DNA of 35,270 nt from an uncultured Oscillospiraceae bacterium (lineage in GTDB: Bacteria > Bacillota > Clostridia > Oscillospirales > Acutalibacteraceae). The first letter of the stretch is position 1, and every line of letters begins with the position of its first letter. Position numbers and translations under genes: made by a program. Below the pieces are notes generated by a model that was given only the letters and a program-made list of their open reading frames with translations, was not told where the DNA came from and ran no database searches. Below, one piece after another: positions 23,663 to 31,707 of this stretch. The DNA is taken from NCBI GenBank assembly GCA_905193585.1, contig CAJJPG010000006.1:1-35270 (forward strand), in the 5' to 3' direction.

Positions 23663-23968
23663 TTATTCCTCTGTGTTTTCAGCGGCTGCGCCGTTCTCTT
23701 CTTTCATTTTTGCAAAGCACTCGCTGCAATATACGGGGCGATCATCACGCGGGATGAACGGTACCTTAGCAACGCCTCCGCAAGCGGCACATACTGCCTC
23801 GTGCATCTCTCTCGGAGCTCTGCCGGCATTTTTGCGCTTATCGCGGCAGGGCTTACAGCGCTGCGGTTCGTTTACAAAGCCTTTGGATTCGTAAAACTCC
23901 TGTTCTCTTGCAGTGAATACGAATTCCTCGCCGCAATCCTTGCAAACTAACGTCTTGTCTTCAAACAT
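23663..23968 (-). CDS. Double zinc-ribbon protein
   Basis: A 101-residue soluble protein with four CxxC pairs: C9/C12 with C38/C41, and C60/C63 with C81/C84. The first ribbon matches the 'probable zinc-ribbon' family (PF13451), with CKDCGEEFVFTAREQEFYESKGF. The second reads CAACGG...VPFIPRDDRPVYCSECF, a common bacterial ribbon of unknown partner. The C-terminus is acidic. Proteins of this sort are sometimes mislabelled as cytochromes because of CxxC. Each ribbon should bind one zinc ion. The role is unknown; nucleic acid or protein binding is possible. The start has GAGAGG upstream. Confidence 0.85.
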   Translation of the reverse strand: MFEDKTLVCKDCGEEFVFTAREQEFYESKGFVNEPQRCKPCRDKRKNAGRAPREMHEAVCAACGGVAKVPFIPRDDRPVYCSECFAKMKEENGAAAENTEE

Positions 23969-23995
23969 GTTTTCTACCTCTCTGATGATTAATTT

Positions 23996-24057
23996 AGCCC
24001 CGGACGGAATCGCACCGACATCTTTGGTTTCAACGCTCTGCTTTAAGCTACATGGGC
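23996..24057 (-). pseudogene. tRNA relic lacking the anticodon
   Basis: Read on the minus strand, the 62 bases follow a tRNA plan. There is a GCCCATG acceptor half, a D-arm-like TAGCTTAAAGCAGAGCG, then TTGAAACCAAAGATG, a T-arm-like GTCGGTGCGATTCCGTC and a GGGGC end. The 5' anticodon stem and the anticodon are missing: TTG is followed almost at once by the 3' arm ACCAA, as if about ten bases were deleted. The T-loop has TGC instead of TTC, and only four of the seven acceptor pairs form. It cannot be a working tRNA. Confidence 0.5.
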
Positions 24058-24063
24058 ATATTT

Positions 24064-24090
24064 ATAAAAAGGGAATACGGTTATTTTCCC
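24064..24090 (-). terminator. Weak terminator after the sigma factor gene
   Basis: On the minus strand GGGAA pairs with TTCCC (24086-24090 with 24071-24075) and is followed by TTTTTAT. The stem of five pairs overlaps the stop codon of the sigma gene (24081-24083). Confidence 0.5.
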
Positions 24091-24656
24091 TGTTTATCCT
24101 TTAACTTTTTACGGATTCTCAAAAGCGCGTTATTTACCGATTTTTCGGAAATACCCAGCTCGTCCGCAATATCTATGTATTTTTTCCCCGAAAGGAAAAG
24201 CCGCAAAACCGCAAACTCCAAACCCGATAATTCAAGGCGGATATTGTGAGCAAGCGCTTTGTAAGCCTCTTTATCGAAAAAGATTTTTTCCGGGCTGTTG
24301 CAATCCGGAATACTTACGTCCTCTATCGGCTCCAAAAGCTCTTCGGGAATACTTTTTTTTCTGTTTGCCCTTTTCAACCAATCAATGACCGAACGCTTTA
24401 TGCAAAGCGAGGCGAAAGAAGAAAAAGCCGATTTGCTTTTATCGTAATCCTTTACCGCGGAGTAAAGCGCAAGGCTCGCTTCCTGCGATGCGTCCTCGCG
24501 GTCGCTTTCGCGGCAGTACTTATCGGCATAATAACGTATCTGTTTTTCGTATCTGCCGAAAATTACGGGTATAAACTCATAGTTACCGCCGCGTATTTGA
24601 GCGACGATTTCTTCGTCTGACATGTTCTTGTAATTTTCGACAAAAATATTCCTCAT
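24081..24656 (-). CDS. SigH-like RNA polymerase sigma factor
   Basis: A 191-residue sigma-70 family protein with regions 2 and 4 only. Region 2 includes DREDASQEASLALYSAVKDYD and SFASLCIKRSVIDWLKRANRK. Region 4 includes LSGLEFAVLRLFLSGKKYIDIADELGISEKSVNNAL. Both resemble sporulation sigma factor SigH of Bacillus (SFKAFAELCITRQI, and LSDLERKVLVLYLDG). It is shorter than SigH (218 residues in Bacillus subtilis) and may be a side branch. No anti-sigma gene is next to it. It has its own promoter (24687-24715). An inner ATG at 24623 is possible. Confidence 0.85.
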   Translation of the reverse strand: MRNIFVENYKNMSDEEIVAQIRGGNYEFIPVIFGRYEKQIRYYADKYCRESDREDASQEASLALYSAVKDYDKSKSAFSSFASLCIKRSVIDWLKRANRKKSIPEELLEPIEDVSIPDCNSPEKIFFDKEAYKALAHNIRLELSGLEFAVLRLFLSGKKYIDIADELGISEKSVNNALLRIRKKLKDKQGK

Positions 24657-24686
24657 TATTGCACCGACATAGTATTACTTACTAAT

Positions 24687-24715
24687 ATAATAACCTATTA
24701 TTTCCCAAAAGTCAA
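24687..24715 (-). promoter_or_regulatory. Promoter of the SigH-like gene
   Basis: On the minus strand TTGACT (24710-24715), a 17-base spacer and TATTAT (24687-24692) make a good promoter, about 30 bases before the ATG. Confidence 0.75.
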
Positions 24716-24767
24716 GAAAAAAATTAAAATTTTCTGTAATTTTTGGTAAATTGCGAAAATTGACAAA

Positions 24768-24806
24768 AAGGCTTATGTATTTTTACAAATAAGCCTTGTG
24801 TTTTTT
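24768..24806. terminator. Hairpin usable as terminator on either strand
   Basis: AAGGCTTA (24768-24775) pairs with TAAGCCTT (24790-24797). GTGTTTTTT follows on the plus strand, and a TTTTTG run follows on the minus strand, where it would end the muramidase transcript. Confidence 0.65.
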
Positions 24807-24818
24807 CACAAAACATTT

Positions 24819-25129
24819 CTAATTAATTTTATTTGTGATTACCACTGCCTGTTTTCCGAGCTTATTATATCTGCTTTCGGCAAGCGCCTTTGGGTATTTT
24901 ACCGTCTTTCCGGGCGTTTCGCCGTTTGCTTCGGTTTCAGTCTTCGTTTTGCACTTGACCGACTGTTTTTCAATACCGTTAATGTCATATATCCCGAAGT
25001 TAAAATCTTCCTCGCCCTTTTCGGTTACAATAATTCTGTCGTTTCCGTCGCCCGCACAGTTTAAAAAATTGCCGCTTGTTCTTATTTCGCGAAAGGCGTT
25101 ATCCCGTGCGCCGTATACTTCCTTTTCAT
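24819..25129 (-). pseudogene. Small gene with a one-base frameshift at its start
   Basis: A minus-strand frame runs for 102 codons from 25127 to a TAG at 24819, but contains no start codon near its beginning. Two bases upstream is an ATG (25129) with a good GAGGT site seven bases before it. From that ATG the frame ends after 15 codons. One extra A in the AAAA run just after ATG would join them into M-K-K-E-V-Y-G-A-R-D. The protein is soluble and charged, with EIRTSGNFLNCAGDGNDRIIV, and I do not recognise its family. It follows the muramidase gene by 75 bases, so it was probably the second gene of that operon. Confidence 0.55.
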
Positions 25130-25204
25130 TAATTTACCTCTTTTATAAACGTCCCTTTCCTCCAACCGCACCGACGGTCAAAAAGGGGCTCTTTATAAAT
25201 ATTT

Positions 25205-26839
25205 TCAGCTGTTCTGTTTATTATATTCCTCTTCGGTAATAAGCATACTCGAAACGGCATAAAGCGTTTGCCCGTTGTAGGAAAGGCGAGTCCAGCCCTT
25301 GCCGCCGTTGGTCGCAAGGCGCTCGGCAAATTCTCCTTTTTTTAGCTGACAAACTATATTATCCTCCTTGCCGTTCGGCGAGGAACGCAGGTTGACAATA
25401 TCCTTTGCGGTCACTTTGCCGGTTGCCGCAACAAATTCATCCGCCGCGCTCGGCGTTTCGCTGCTCGCCGCAGGCTTTTTAACCTCGGTTGTAAGCAGGC
25501 TTGTTTTGGCATAAACCGTTTGCCCGTTATATAAAAGCCTTGTCCAGCCTTTGGGGCTTTCACCCGTTTTTTCCACAAACTCGCCGTTTTTAATGGTGGC
25601 TATAAGCTTCCCGTCGGTCGAGGGCTCGGCGCGCAGGTTTGTCTCGTCCTTAGCCGTTACTTTTCCCGTGGCGGCGGTAAAGCCGTCGTCAGGCTTGCTT
25701 TCAGGCGCTTTTGCGCTTAAATCGGTAGTTAAATAGCTTGTTATGGCATAAACCGTTTTGCCGTTGTAATTTATTTTAGACCAACCGTTTGAGCCTATGC
25801 CCGTGCGGTTTAAAACCGTTCCGTTTTTAATATTTGCGGCAACATCACTTTTGGTGGTGGCGGCGGTGCGCAAATTCACCTCAATTTTTGGTGTGACCTT
25901 ATCGCTCACCGCGGTGTAAACGCTGTCTTCCTTGCTCGGTGCGGCTGCAGCGCTCGGTCTTGCCGATTTATTTTTAGGCTCTGCCTTTTGCCTTGTGAAA
26001 TATGCTACCGACATATCCACATTGCCCTCAATTCCCGCAACGGTGCCGTTATCGGTATACTGCCACATATCGTACTTGCCCGAATAATCGGGATGGGCGG
26101 TTTTGGGGTACGGCTCTGCCGGGTAGCGCGCCACCCAAACCGAAAAGGCGCTTTCAAGCCTTGCGGTATCCCAGTAAGCGGAGCCTGTCAGCTCCTTTAC
26201 AGAGGAATAAAGCATACCCTCATAGCCCTTTGCCTTAATGCGGTTAAGAAAAGCCAGGGCGTTATTCGTGCGCTGTGTATTGGTAACGCCGTACATTCGG
26301 CTGTCCGAATCTCTGAAGCCCTCGCAATCGTATACCACGGGGTAGGAAATCGAATACCCCGCAACAGCGGCGGCGGTGAACTCCGCTTCCTCCTCCGCCT
26401 CTTTTTCCGAAAGCGCGGTTGAGAAGAAATATACCCCGCAAAGCACACCCGCCTTTTCCGCCTGCTGCAAATTATAGTCGGCGGCGGAGTCCTTATAAAT
26501 CGTTCCGTTTTCGCCGCGAAAGCCTATTCTTATAATCGCAAAATCTATGCTGCTGCCTTTAACGCGGCTCCAGTCAATTTTGCCCTGCCATTTTGAAACG
26601 TCTATTCCGTTTGCCATGCCCTCTTTAACGGTAAGGTTCTCGGCATCCGCTTTCGCGCCGTTTTCATCGGTAATATCGGCGTTTTCGGGGTCTTGCTTAT
26701 CGTCTGCGGTGGGGGCTTCAATCGTCGGCGCAGGCGCGGCAGACGAGCTTTCGGCAACCTTTTTTTTGCAGCCGCAAACGGTAAGCAGCAAAGTCGCTGC
26801 CGCCAAAAGGCATAAAATATTCCTTGATTTTAACTTCAT
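25205..26839 (-). CDS. GH25 muramidase lipoprotein with three SH3 domains
   Basis: A 544-residue cell-surface enzyme. The lipobox VCGC gives a lipidated cysteine at residue 24. An acidic linker follows, then a GH25 (Chalaropsis-type lysozyme) domain at about 74-290, with GIDVSKWQG (D80) and the catalytic D171 and E173 in VVYDCEGF. Three bacterial SH3 repeats (about 315-380, 390-455 and 470-535) each have an NLR core and a 'GW...NGxTxYA' end. They would hold the enzyme on peptidoglycan, which it cuts between MurNAc and GlcNAc. GGAGGG precedes the start. A SigH-like regulator lies nearby, but no direct link is visible. Confidence 0.93.
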   Translation of the reverse strand: MKLKSRNILCLLAAATLLLTVCGCKKKVAESSSAAPAPTIEAPTADDKQDPENADITDENGAKADAENLTVKEGMANGIDVSKWQGKIDWSRVKGSSIDFAIIRIGFRGENGTIYKDSAADYNLQQAEKAGVLCGVYFFSTALSEKEAEEEAEFTAAAVAGYSISYPVVYDCEGFRDSDSRMYGVTNTQRTNNALAFLNRIKAKGYEGMLYSSVKELTGSAYWDTARLESAFSVWVARYPAEPYPKTAHPDYSGKYDMWQYTDNGTVAGIEGNVDMSVAYFTRQKAEPKNKSARPSAAAAPSKEDSVYTAVSDKVTPKIEVNLRTAATTKSDVAANIKNGTVLNRTGIGSNGWSKINYNGKTVYAITSYLTTDLSAKAPESKPDDGFTAATGKVTAKDETNLRAEPSTDGKLIATIKNGEFVEKTGESPKGWTRLLYNGQTVYAKTSLLTTEVKKPAASSETPSAADEFVAATGKVTAKDIVNLRSSPNGKEDNIVCQLKKGEFAERLATNGGKGWTRLSYNGQTLYAVSSMLITEEEYNKQNS

Positions 26840-26894
26840 AACCGCGTCCCTCCATATAGATAACGAAAAAGCGGTAAAAAAGGATTACAAAAAA

Positions 26895-28277
26895 TCAGTT
26901 TTTGCCCGAAATACAATCGGCAACGTAAATACCCATAGCGCCCGATTGCGATAAGCCGCGGCAGATACCGCTGCCGTCGCCTATTATATATACATTATCG
27001 GTGAGCTCAAACTTTTCATTCATAAATACTGGACGAATTGAGTAATACTTGCTCTCGCATCCGTAAAGCAGCGTATCGTCGTTAGCGGTGCCGGGGGCTA
27101 CCTTATCAAGCGCGTAGATAGTTTCTATAATATTTGTAAGAATACGGTGCGGCAGCACGAGCGATATATCGCCCGAGGTGGCTCTCAGTGTGGGTATAAC
27201 GGTGTTCTGACCGAGCCTGTGGTCGTTGGTGCGCCTGCCTCGTACAAGGTCGCCGAAGCGCTGAACAAGCACGTTGCCCTTGCCTATCATATTTGCAAGG
27301 CGGGAAATGCTCTCGGCGTACTCGGTAGGCTGGTCAAACGGCTCTGTAAAGCGTATGCTTGAAAGAATGGCGAAGTTGCAGTTATCGGTCTTCTTCGCGG
27401 GGTCGGCAAAGGAGTGACCGTTCGCGGTTATAATTCCGTGGTTGTTTTCTGCCGAAACAAGCCCGCCCTTATTAAAGCAGAACATTCGGCAGCGGTCCTC
27501 AAATGTCTTGGTTCTGTAAAGAATTTTCGGCTCGTAAATGCGGTCGGAAAATTCGCGCCATATAATATCCTTCATTTCAACGCGAACGCCTATATCAACA
27601 TAATTCGAGCGCATTTTAACGCCGAACGAGCGGCAGAAATCGGCAACGAAGTTAGCGCCGCCGCGGCCTGTGGCTATTATTGTTTTTTCAGCGTCGATTT
27701 TTTCGCCGTTGGTGTAGTGAAGCGTGTAGCCGCCGTCGTGCTTTTCAACCCTTTCGCAATCGTAAAAGGCGAGCATTTCAACCCCGTCATCCGCCAGCGC
27801 GTGAATGAGGTTTTGCATTGTAAGGTAGTTTTTATCCGTTCCCAGGTGCTTGACGTTCATATCAAGCAGTCTTAAATTATTCTGCAGGCACTTAAGCTTT
27901 AGGCTCTCATTCGATTTATAAACCGTAGGCTCGCCCGAGGTGCAGTATTCATTGAGGATCTTATCAACCTCATCAATATATTTATTCGCGGTATCATCGC
28001 CCAATTCTTCGCCGAGCGTGCCGCCGTAGGCGGTGCCGAGGTTGAACTTACCGTCCGAAAATGCGCCCGCGCCCGCATAGCCGCTGGTTATAGAGCAATG
28101 CTTGCAGTGAACGCAGGTGTTATTTTTCCCTGCGGGGCAGTGCCTGTTTTCAAGGGTATTGCCGCGCTCGGTTATTACTATTTTAACATTCGGTATATTG
28201 CGGCAAAGCCTGTAAGCCGCCATAAGGCCGCCTATACCGCCGCCGATAATCGCAACATCATATTTAGCGTTAGACAT
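26895..28277 (-). CDS. FAD-dependent dehydrogenase with a four-cysteine cluster
   Basis: A 460-residue flavoprotein like COG2509 'uncharacterized FAD-dependent dehydrogenases'. The FAD site is GGGIGG (12-17). It has cysteines at 47, 55, 58 and 61 (CPAGKNNTCVHCKHC) followed by GYAGAGAFSDGKFN, a family hallmark; such a cluster could bind an iron-sulfur centre. TIIATGRGG and the C-terminal IIGDGSGICRGLSQSGAMG also contact FAD. The substrate is unknown. It has its own promoter (28361-28389) and AAGGATGAG as ribosome binding site. Confidence 0.88.
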   Translation of the reverse strand: MSNAKYDVAIIGGGIGGLMAAYRLCRNIPNVKIVITERGNTLENRHCPAGKNNTCVHCKHCSITSGYAGAGAFSDGKFNLGTAYGGTLGEELGDDTANKYIDEVDKILNEYCTSGEPTVYKSNESLKLKCLQNNLRLLDMNVKHLGTDKNYLTMQNLIHALADDGVEMLAFYDCERVEKHDGGYTLHYTNGEKIDAEKTIIATGRGGANFVADFCRSFGVKMRSNYVDIGVRVEMKDIIWREFSDRIYEPKILYRTKTFEDRCRMFCFNKGGLVSAENNHGIITANGHSFADPAKKTDNCNFAILSSIRFTEPFDQPTEYAESISRLANMIGKGNVLVQRFGDLVRGRRTNDHRLGQNTVIPTLRATSGDISLVLPHRILTNIIETIYALDKVAPGTANDDTLLYGCESKYYSIRPVFMNEKFELTDNVYIIGDGSGICRGLSQSGAMGIYVADCISGKN

Positions 28278-28316
28278 AATAAGCTCATCCTTTTAATTTC
28301 ATTACGCAGAAAATCA

Positions 28317-28346
28317 GGCTGCGTTTTCCGTTTGGAAAACACAGCC
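28317..28346 (-). other. Hairpin in the leader of the FAD dehydrogenase gene
   Basis: Arms of 13 bases (28317-28329 and 28334-28346) pair with one mismatch around GTTT. It lies downstream of the promoter at 28361-28389 and before the start at 28277. It may also stop transcripts arriving from the DUF4340 gene, though only a short ATTTTC follows on the minus strand. Confidence 0.65.
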
Positions 28347-28360
28347 CCTACTGCTTATCT

Positions 28361-28389
28361 ATTTTATACTATAAGCGTACGTTTGTCAA
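28361..28389 (-). promoter_or_regulatory. Promoter of the FAD dehydrogenase gene
   Basis: On the minus strand a perfect TTGACA (28384-28389), a 17-base spacer and TAAAAT (28361-28366) form a strong promoter. It begins just after the stop of the DUF4340 gene. Confidence 0.85.
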
Positions 28390-28390
28390 G

Positions 28391-29995
28391 TTATTTTATG
28401 CTTTCGTCATTTGCGACTTTTTCAACGTGCTTTAAAATTTTATTAAGCGCCGAGGAATTTATTTTACCCATTTCAATGCCGTCAATACTGTACTGATATT
28501 TAGCCGCGCCCGACTTTACAAATTTAACGTCGGTTTTGGCGCGCGAGGTATCTGAATAGGTGAAAACAATTGTCATGGCGGGTTCGCCGCTTACCTTATC
28601 CACCGTGAAATCGGAGCAGGAAAGGGAAATACATTCCTGATAGAAATTCTGGAAGTTTTCGGCGGTGAGCTTTTTGCCCTCGTAGGTTATAATGTAGGTT
28701 TCCTCTGCGTCCTCCGCGTCATCATAAACTATATCAAAGCTATAAGTCTTTTCAGGAGTTTTGATAGTGAAATTTGAAAGTTCATTGATAGATTGCAGGC
28801 AGACCCACGAGGCGTAGTAATTATTGACCTTGTAATCGATAAAGCTGAGACTTGACGCTTCAACCTTTTTAATAAGCTTTGCGCCGTCATACCAAACGGC
28901 GTAGCCGCCGTCCTCCTGCTTTTTAAAGCTGTAGCTTTGCTTTACGGAGCCTACCTTAATTTCGGCGGTAAGCTCGGGGTTATCAAGCCCCAGCTTTTTA
29001 CGGGTCGAGACGGAAGTATCAAACGAATACGCACCGCTGACTGAAACGCCGCTTTTGAAAAGCCCGAAAATACCGTCCACATTATCGGCAATGCGCTTTG
29101 TGGGCGAGGTGGTCATATACGCCGCATAGGTCGAAAGGTTTTTATCGGTGTTCGGCGCTATTACCAGCTTTTCGGGGAAATTAGAGCCCGTAAGGGTTAT
29201 TGAATCAAAAGAGGAAAGGCCGCCGTTATCGTCCTTATAATCTGAGGATAAATCGGAAGTGGGCACACCCGCAATAGAATCGGTTGCCGCAAGGCTCAAG
29301 GCGTCAAATTCAAGCGACGAATCAATCGAGCTGTCGTTAATATATATCTTATCATCGGTAGAGAGCTTGATATATGTTCCCGTGCCGTCGGGTGATTCTC
29401 CGCCTATAAGCAAGGAGAACTCCGCGCCGTCCTTTGTTACAACGTCCGCCTTAACGGTCGGTTTTTCAAGCCCGCACTCGGCGGCAGATTTAGCAGTAAC
29501 CTCTCTTGAAGCGGTAACGCTTGCAACAGAGCTTACAATGCTTGAAACGGACGAGGAATTTATAACGTCCTTTGCGTACCCGTCAAGATACCACACCGTT
29601 TTGGTGCTGCTGCTTGAAGTATCCGAAGACGAAGAAGAGCTTTCGTCCTTTTCCTCTTCGGAATAAAGTTTAAATGTGCCGTTTTTATTTGTAACGGTAA
29701 CGGTTTTAAAATCGTCCGAGCTTTTATCAAGCACCTTTATTGTTTCAATAGAGGGGGTGGAGGTATCGTCCTCGCGCTCGGGGATAAGTTTTATTACGGC
29801 AACCGTGCCGCCCGCAAGAATTGCCACAGCCAGTACAGCCGAAATAATTATCGGCAAAAGCGGGCGTTTTTTACGGGCGGCGGTCTTTTTGTGGTCGACC
29901 GGGTCGGAGAAGACGGTGGAAGCACCGTCCTCTCCCACATCAATATTTTCTGTATTTTCGTTTAAATTATTATCCTTTTCGGGAAGGTCACTCAT
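28391..29995 (-). CDS. DUF4340-type membrane-anchored protein of a Gld-like ABC system
   Basis: A protein of about 534 residues: an acidic N-terminal tail, one transmembrane helix (PLLPIIISAVLAVAILAGGTV) and a large extracellular beta-rich region with serine-rich low-complexity (ESSSSSSDTSSSSTK). The domain pattern of repeated 'W/Y...GYAKDVINSS...' units fits DUF4340. The start at 29995 has AGGAGAAAG upstream and overlaps the stop of the preceding gene by one base (TAATG). The frame extends upstream, but not usefully. It is the last of four co-translated genes. The function is unknown; the context suggests an outside component of the ABC system. Confidence 0.8.
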   Translation of the reverse strand: MSDLPEKDNNLNENTENIDVGEDGASTVFSDPVDHKKTAARKKRPLLPIIISAVLAVAILAGGTVAVIKLIPEREDDTSTPSIETIKVLDKSSDDFKTVTVTNKNGTFKLYSEEEKDESSSSSSDTSSSSTKTVWYLDGYAKDVINSSSVSSIVSSVASVTASREVTAKSAAECGLEKPTVKADVVTKDGAEFSLLIGGESPDGTGTYIKLSTDDKIYINDSSIDSSLEFDALSLAATDSIAGVPTSDLSSDYKDDNGGLSSFDSITLTGSNFPEKLVIAPNTDKNLSTYAAYMTTSPTKRIADNVDGIFGLFKSGVSVSGAYSFDTSVSTRKKLGLDNPELTAEIKVGSVKQSYSFKKQEDGGYAVWYDGAKLIKKVEASSLSFIDYKVNNYYASWVCLQSINELSNFTIKTPEKTYSFDIVYDDAEDAEETYIITYEGKKLTAENFQNFYQECISLSCSDFTVDKVSGEPAMTIVFTYSDTSRAKTDVKFVKSGAAKYQYSIDGIEMGKINSSALNKILKHVEKVANDESIK

Positions 29996-31692
29996 TACGC
30001 ATTCTTTCTCCTGATAAAGATATAAATTCCTGCGGCAATGCACGCCACAGGCAGCAGCCCCATAAATATAATTCTTACAATTCCCGCAGAAGTTTCGCTT
30101 ACCGAATCCGCGAAGCTTTCGTTGGTTATTGTTTTAGAAACAAATGAGATTCCGGTATCCTCGGCACCCACCGCGCGCTCCGCACAGGCAAGGGTAAGGT
30201 TTTTATTGGAAACGGAGGACTGCTCGTTATATTCCGACTGAATAAACTGCACGCTGTCAAACGCGAAAACATAGCTTGTTATCTGCTTATTGTCGTCATC
30301 ATATTCAGAATGCGCCGCCTGAAGTACCGCGGGGAAGCTCTTTTTGGTGTAGTTATCGGCACCCTTCCAGTTTGCGGCGGTACCGACAGGCGCTGCCACA
30401 ACCGATTCAAGCGAGCTCATAAGCGAGGTTACGGTTATGCTGTTTTCACTTTCAAATGCGGCTGACATGGGAACATTATAGCCCGTAATGCAAAGCTGCA
30501 TTCCGCTTGTAAGGCTCTCATCGCTGCTTGTGGGATAAATTCCCATGGTCATGGGGTCATCCGGAATATGGTTGTTTGAATTGGTTTCAAACAGTATACC
30601 TTCCTCTATTGCAATACCCCACTGACTCAGGAAATCGTAAAGATTGGTAAGGTAGGGGGCGGAAGCGTCCGCAAAGAACAGCAGACTCTTGCCGAGCTTG
30701 CCGTCGTTATCAAGGAAGTCGGAAAGATTATCAAGCTCGCTGCCTATAAAGTCGGTAGTGGGTCCCGCGATTATAACCGCGTCAAAATCGGAGGATATTT
30801 TACCCACGATGTTATCGGAAATAGTTTCTATTTCGTAGTTATTCGCCTTTAAAAGCTTCTGATAATCGGCTGTGTAATCGGTCTTGGAATGACCTGTGAG
30901 CAGCGCAACCTTCTTTGTTTTGCTGCTTGTAACATACGCAATGGCGCTTGTAACCGCGGTTTCAACGCTGTTTCCGCTCACGGTAGACTGGCTGTAGCCG
31001 TAGGCGGCGTAGGTGTTGTCTTCGGAAAGCTGATAAACGTCCTTAAAGCCCAAAACCTTGTAGCGCTCGTTATTATCCGAGCCCTTAGCCGAAACGATTA
31101 TATCGCCGTAGGCTAACTTTTCGTTTGAATACTTCTGCGATATCTCAGTAAATTCCGAGCCTTGAGTATCAACATATTTCAAGGTAATCTTGTTGTTGTA
31201 TGCCGGGTATTTATCCAAAAGTTTTAAGGTCTGCTCGAAATACTTAGAAGCGTCTGACGATACGCCGTAAAGGTTCTGCGCGTAATAGCTCATATAGCCG
31301 CCGGTATATCCGTCCTTTTCGGCACAAACGGTTATATTTACCTCCTTGTCAAGGTCCTTTAAATATTTGATATTGTCGGCACTCATTGAGTTTTCCTTTT
31401 CGGTTGACATATCAAATTCCAAAACAAAGCGGTTTGAAAGCGCGTTTACCAATACGTTCAGCACAATAAGCCCCGCAAGCACTGCGGCAGTTATTGCAAC
31501 GGAATAGCCGCCCTTGCGCAAAAGCGCCTGGTTTTTAAGCTTTTTAGGTTTTTTCGCCTTTTTCTCTTTTTTGGCTTTCTTTTCCTTTTCCTCGCCTGTC
31601 TGTTCTGCGGCGGTCTCCTCGGCGGGTGTATTCTCCGCAGCGGTTTCTTCCGCGTTTTCCGTTTCGGGAGTTAAATTCTTATTATCTTCCAT
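29995..31692 (-). CDS. GldG-like ABC transporter auxiliary membrane protein
   Basis: A protein of about 565 residues with an acidic/lysine-rich N-terminal tail (EEKEKKAKKEKKAKKPKK), a first transmembrane helix (VAITAAVLAGLIVLNVLVNAL), a large extracellular GldG/IFT52-like domain (with KKVALLTGHSKTDYTADYQKLLKANNYEIET in parts) and a last transmembrane helix before RRKNA. Known Firmicute neighbours of GldA/GldF-type genes have the same layout. GTG (31701) is in frame, but it is part of the GGAGGGTGAG site; the ATG at 31692 is preferred. It starts 16 bases after the permease gene. Confidence 0.82.
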   Translation of the reverse strand: MEDNKNLTPETENAEETAAENTPAEETAAEQTGEEKEKKAKKEKKAKKPKKLKNQALLRKGGYSVAITAAVLAGLIVLNVLVNALSNRFVLEFDMSTEKENSMSADNIKYLKDLDKEVNITVCAEKDGYTGGYMSYYAQNLYGVSSDASKYFEQTLKLLDKYPAYNNKITLKYVDTQGSEFTEISQKYSNEKLAYGDIIVSAKGSDNNERYKVLGFKDVYQLSEDNTYAAYGYSQSTVSGNSVETAVTSAIAYVTSSKTKKVALLTGHSKTDYTADYQKLLKANNYEIETISDNIVGKISSDFDAVIIAGPTTDFIGSELDNLSDFLDNDGKLGKSLLFFADASAPYLTNLYDFLSQWGIAIEEGILFETNSNNHIPDDPMTMGIYPTSSDESLTSGMQLCITGYNVPMSAAFESENSITVTSLMSSLESVVAAPVGTAANWKGADNYTKKSFPAVLQAAHSEYDDDNKQITSYVFAFDSVQFIQSEYNEQSSVSNKNLTLACAERAVGAEDTGISFVSKTITNESFADSVSETSAGIVRIIFMGLLPVACIAAGIYIFIRRKNA

Positions 31693-31707
31693 TTTGCTCA
31701 CCCTCCT

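Noticed and set aside
23996..24057. A working tRNA gene
   Set aside because: The anticodon and half of its stem are missing, the acceptor pairs poorly and the length is 62 bases.
27414..27875. A 153-codon plus-strand frame within the FAD dehydrogenase gene
   Set aside because: It is fully opposite a conserved flavoprotein gene and has no start signal.
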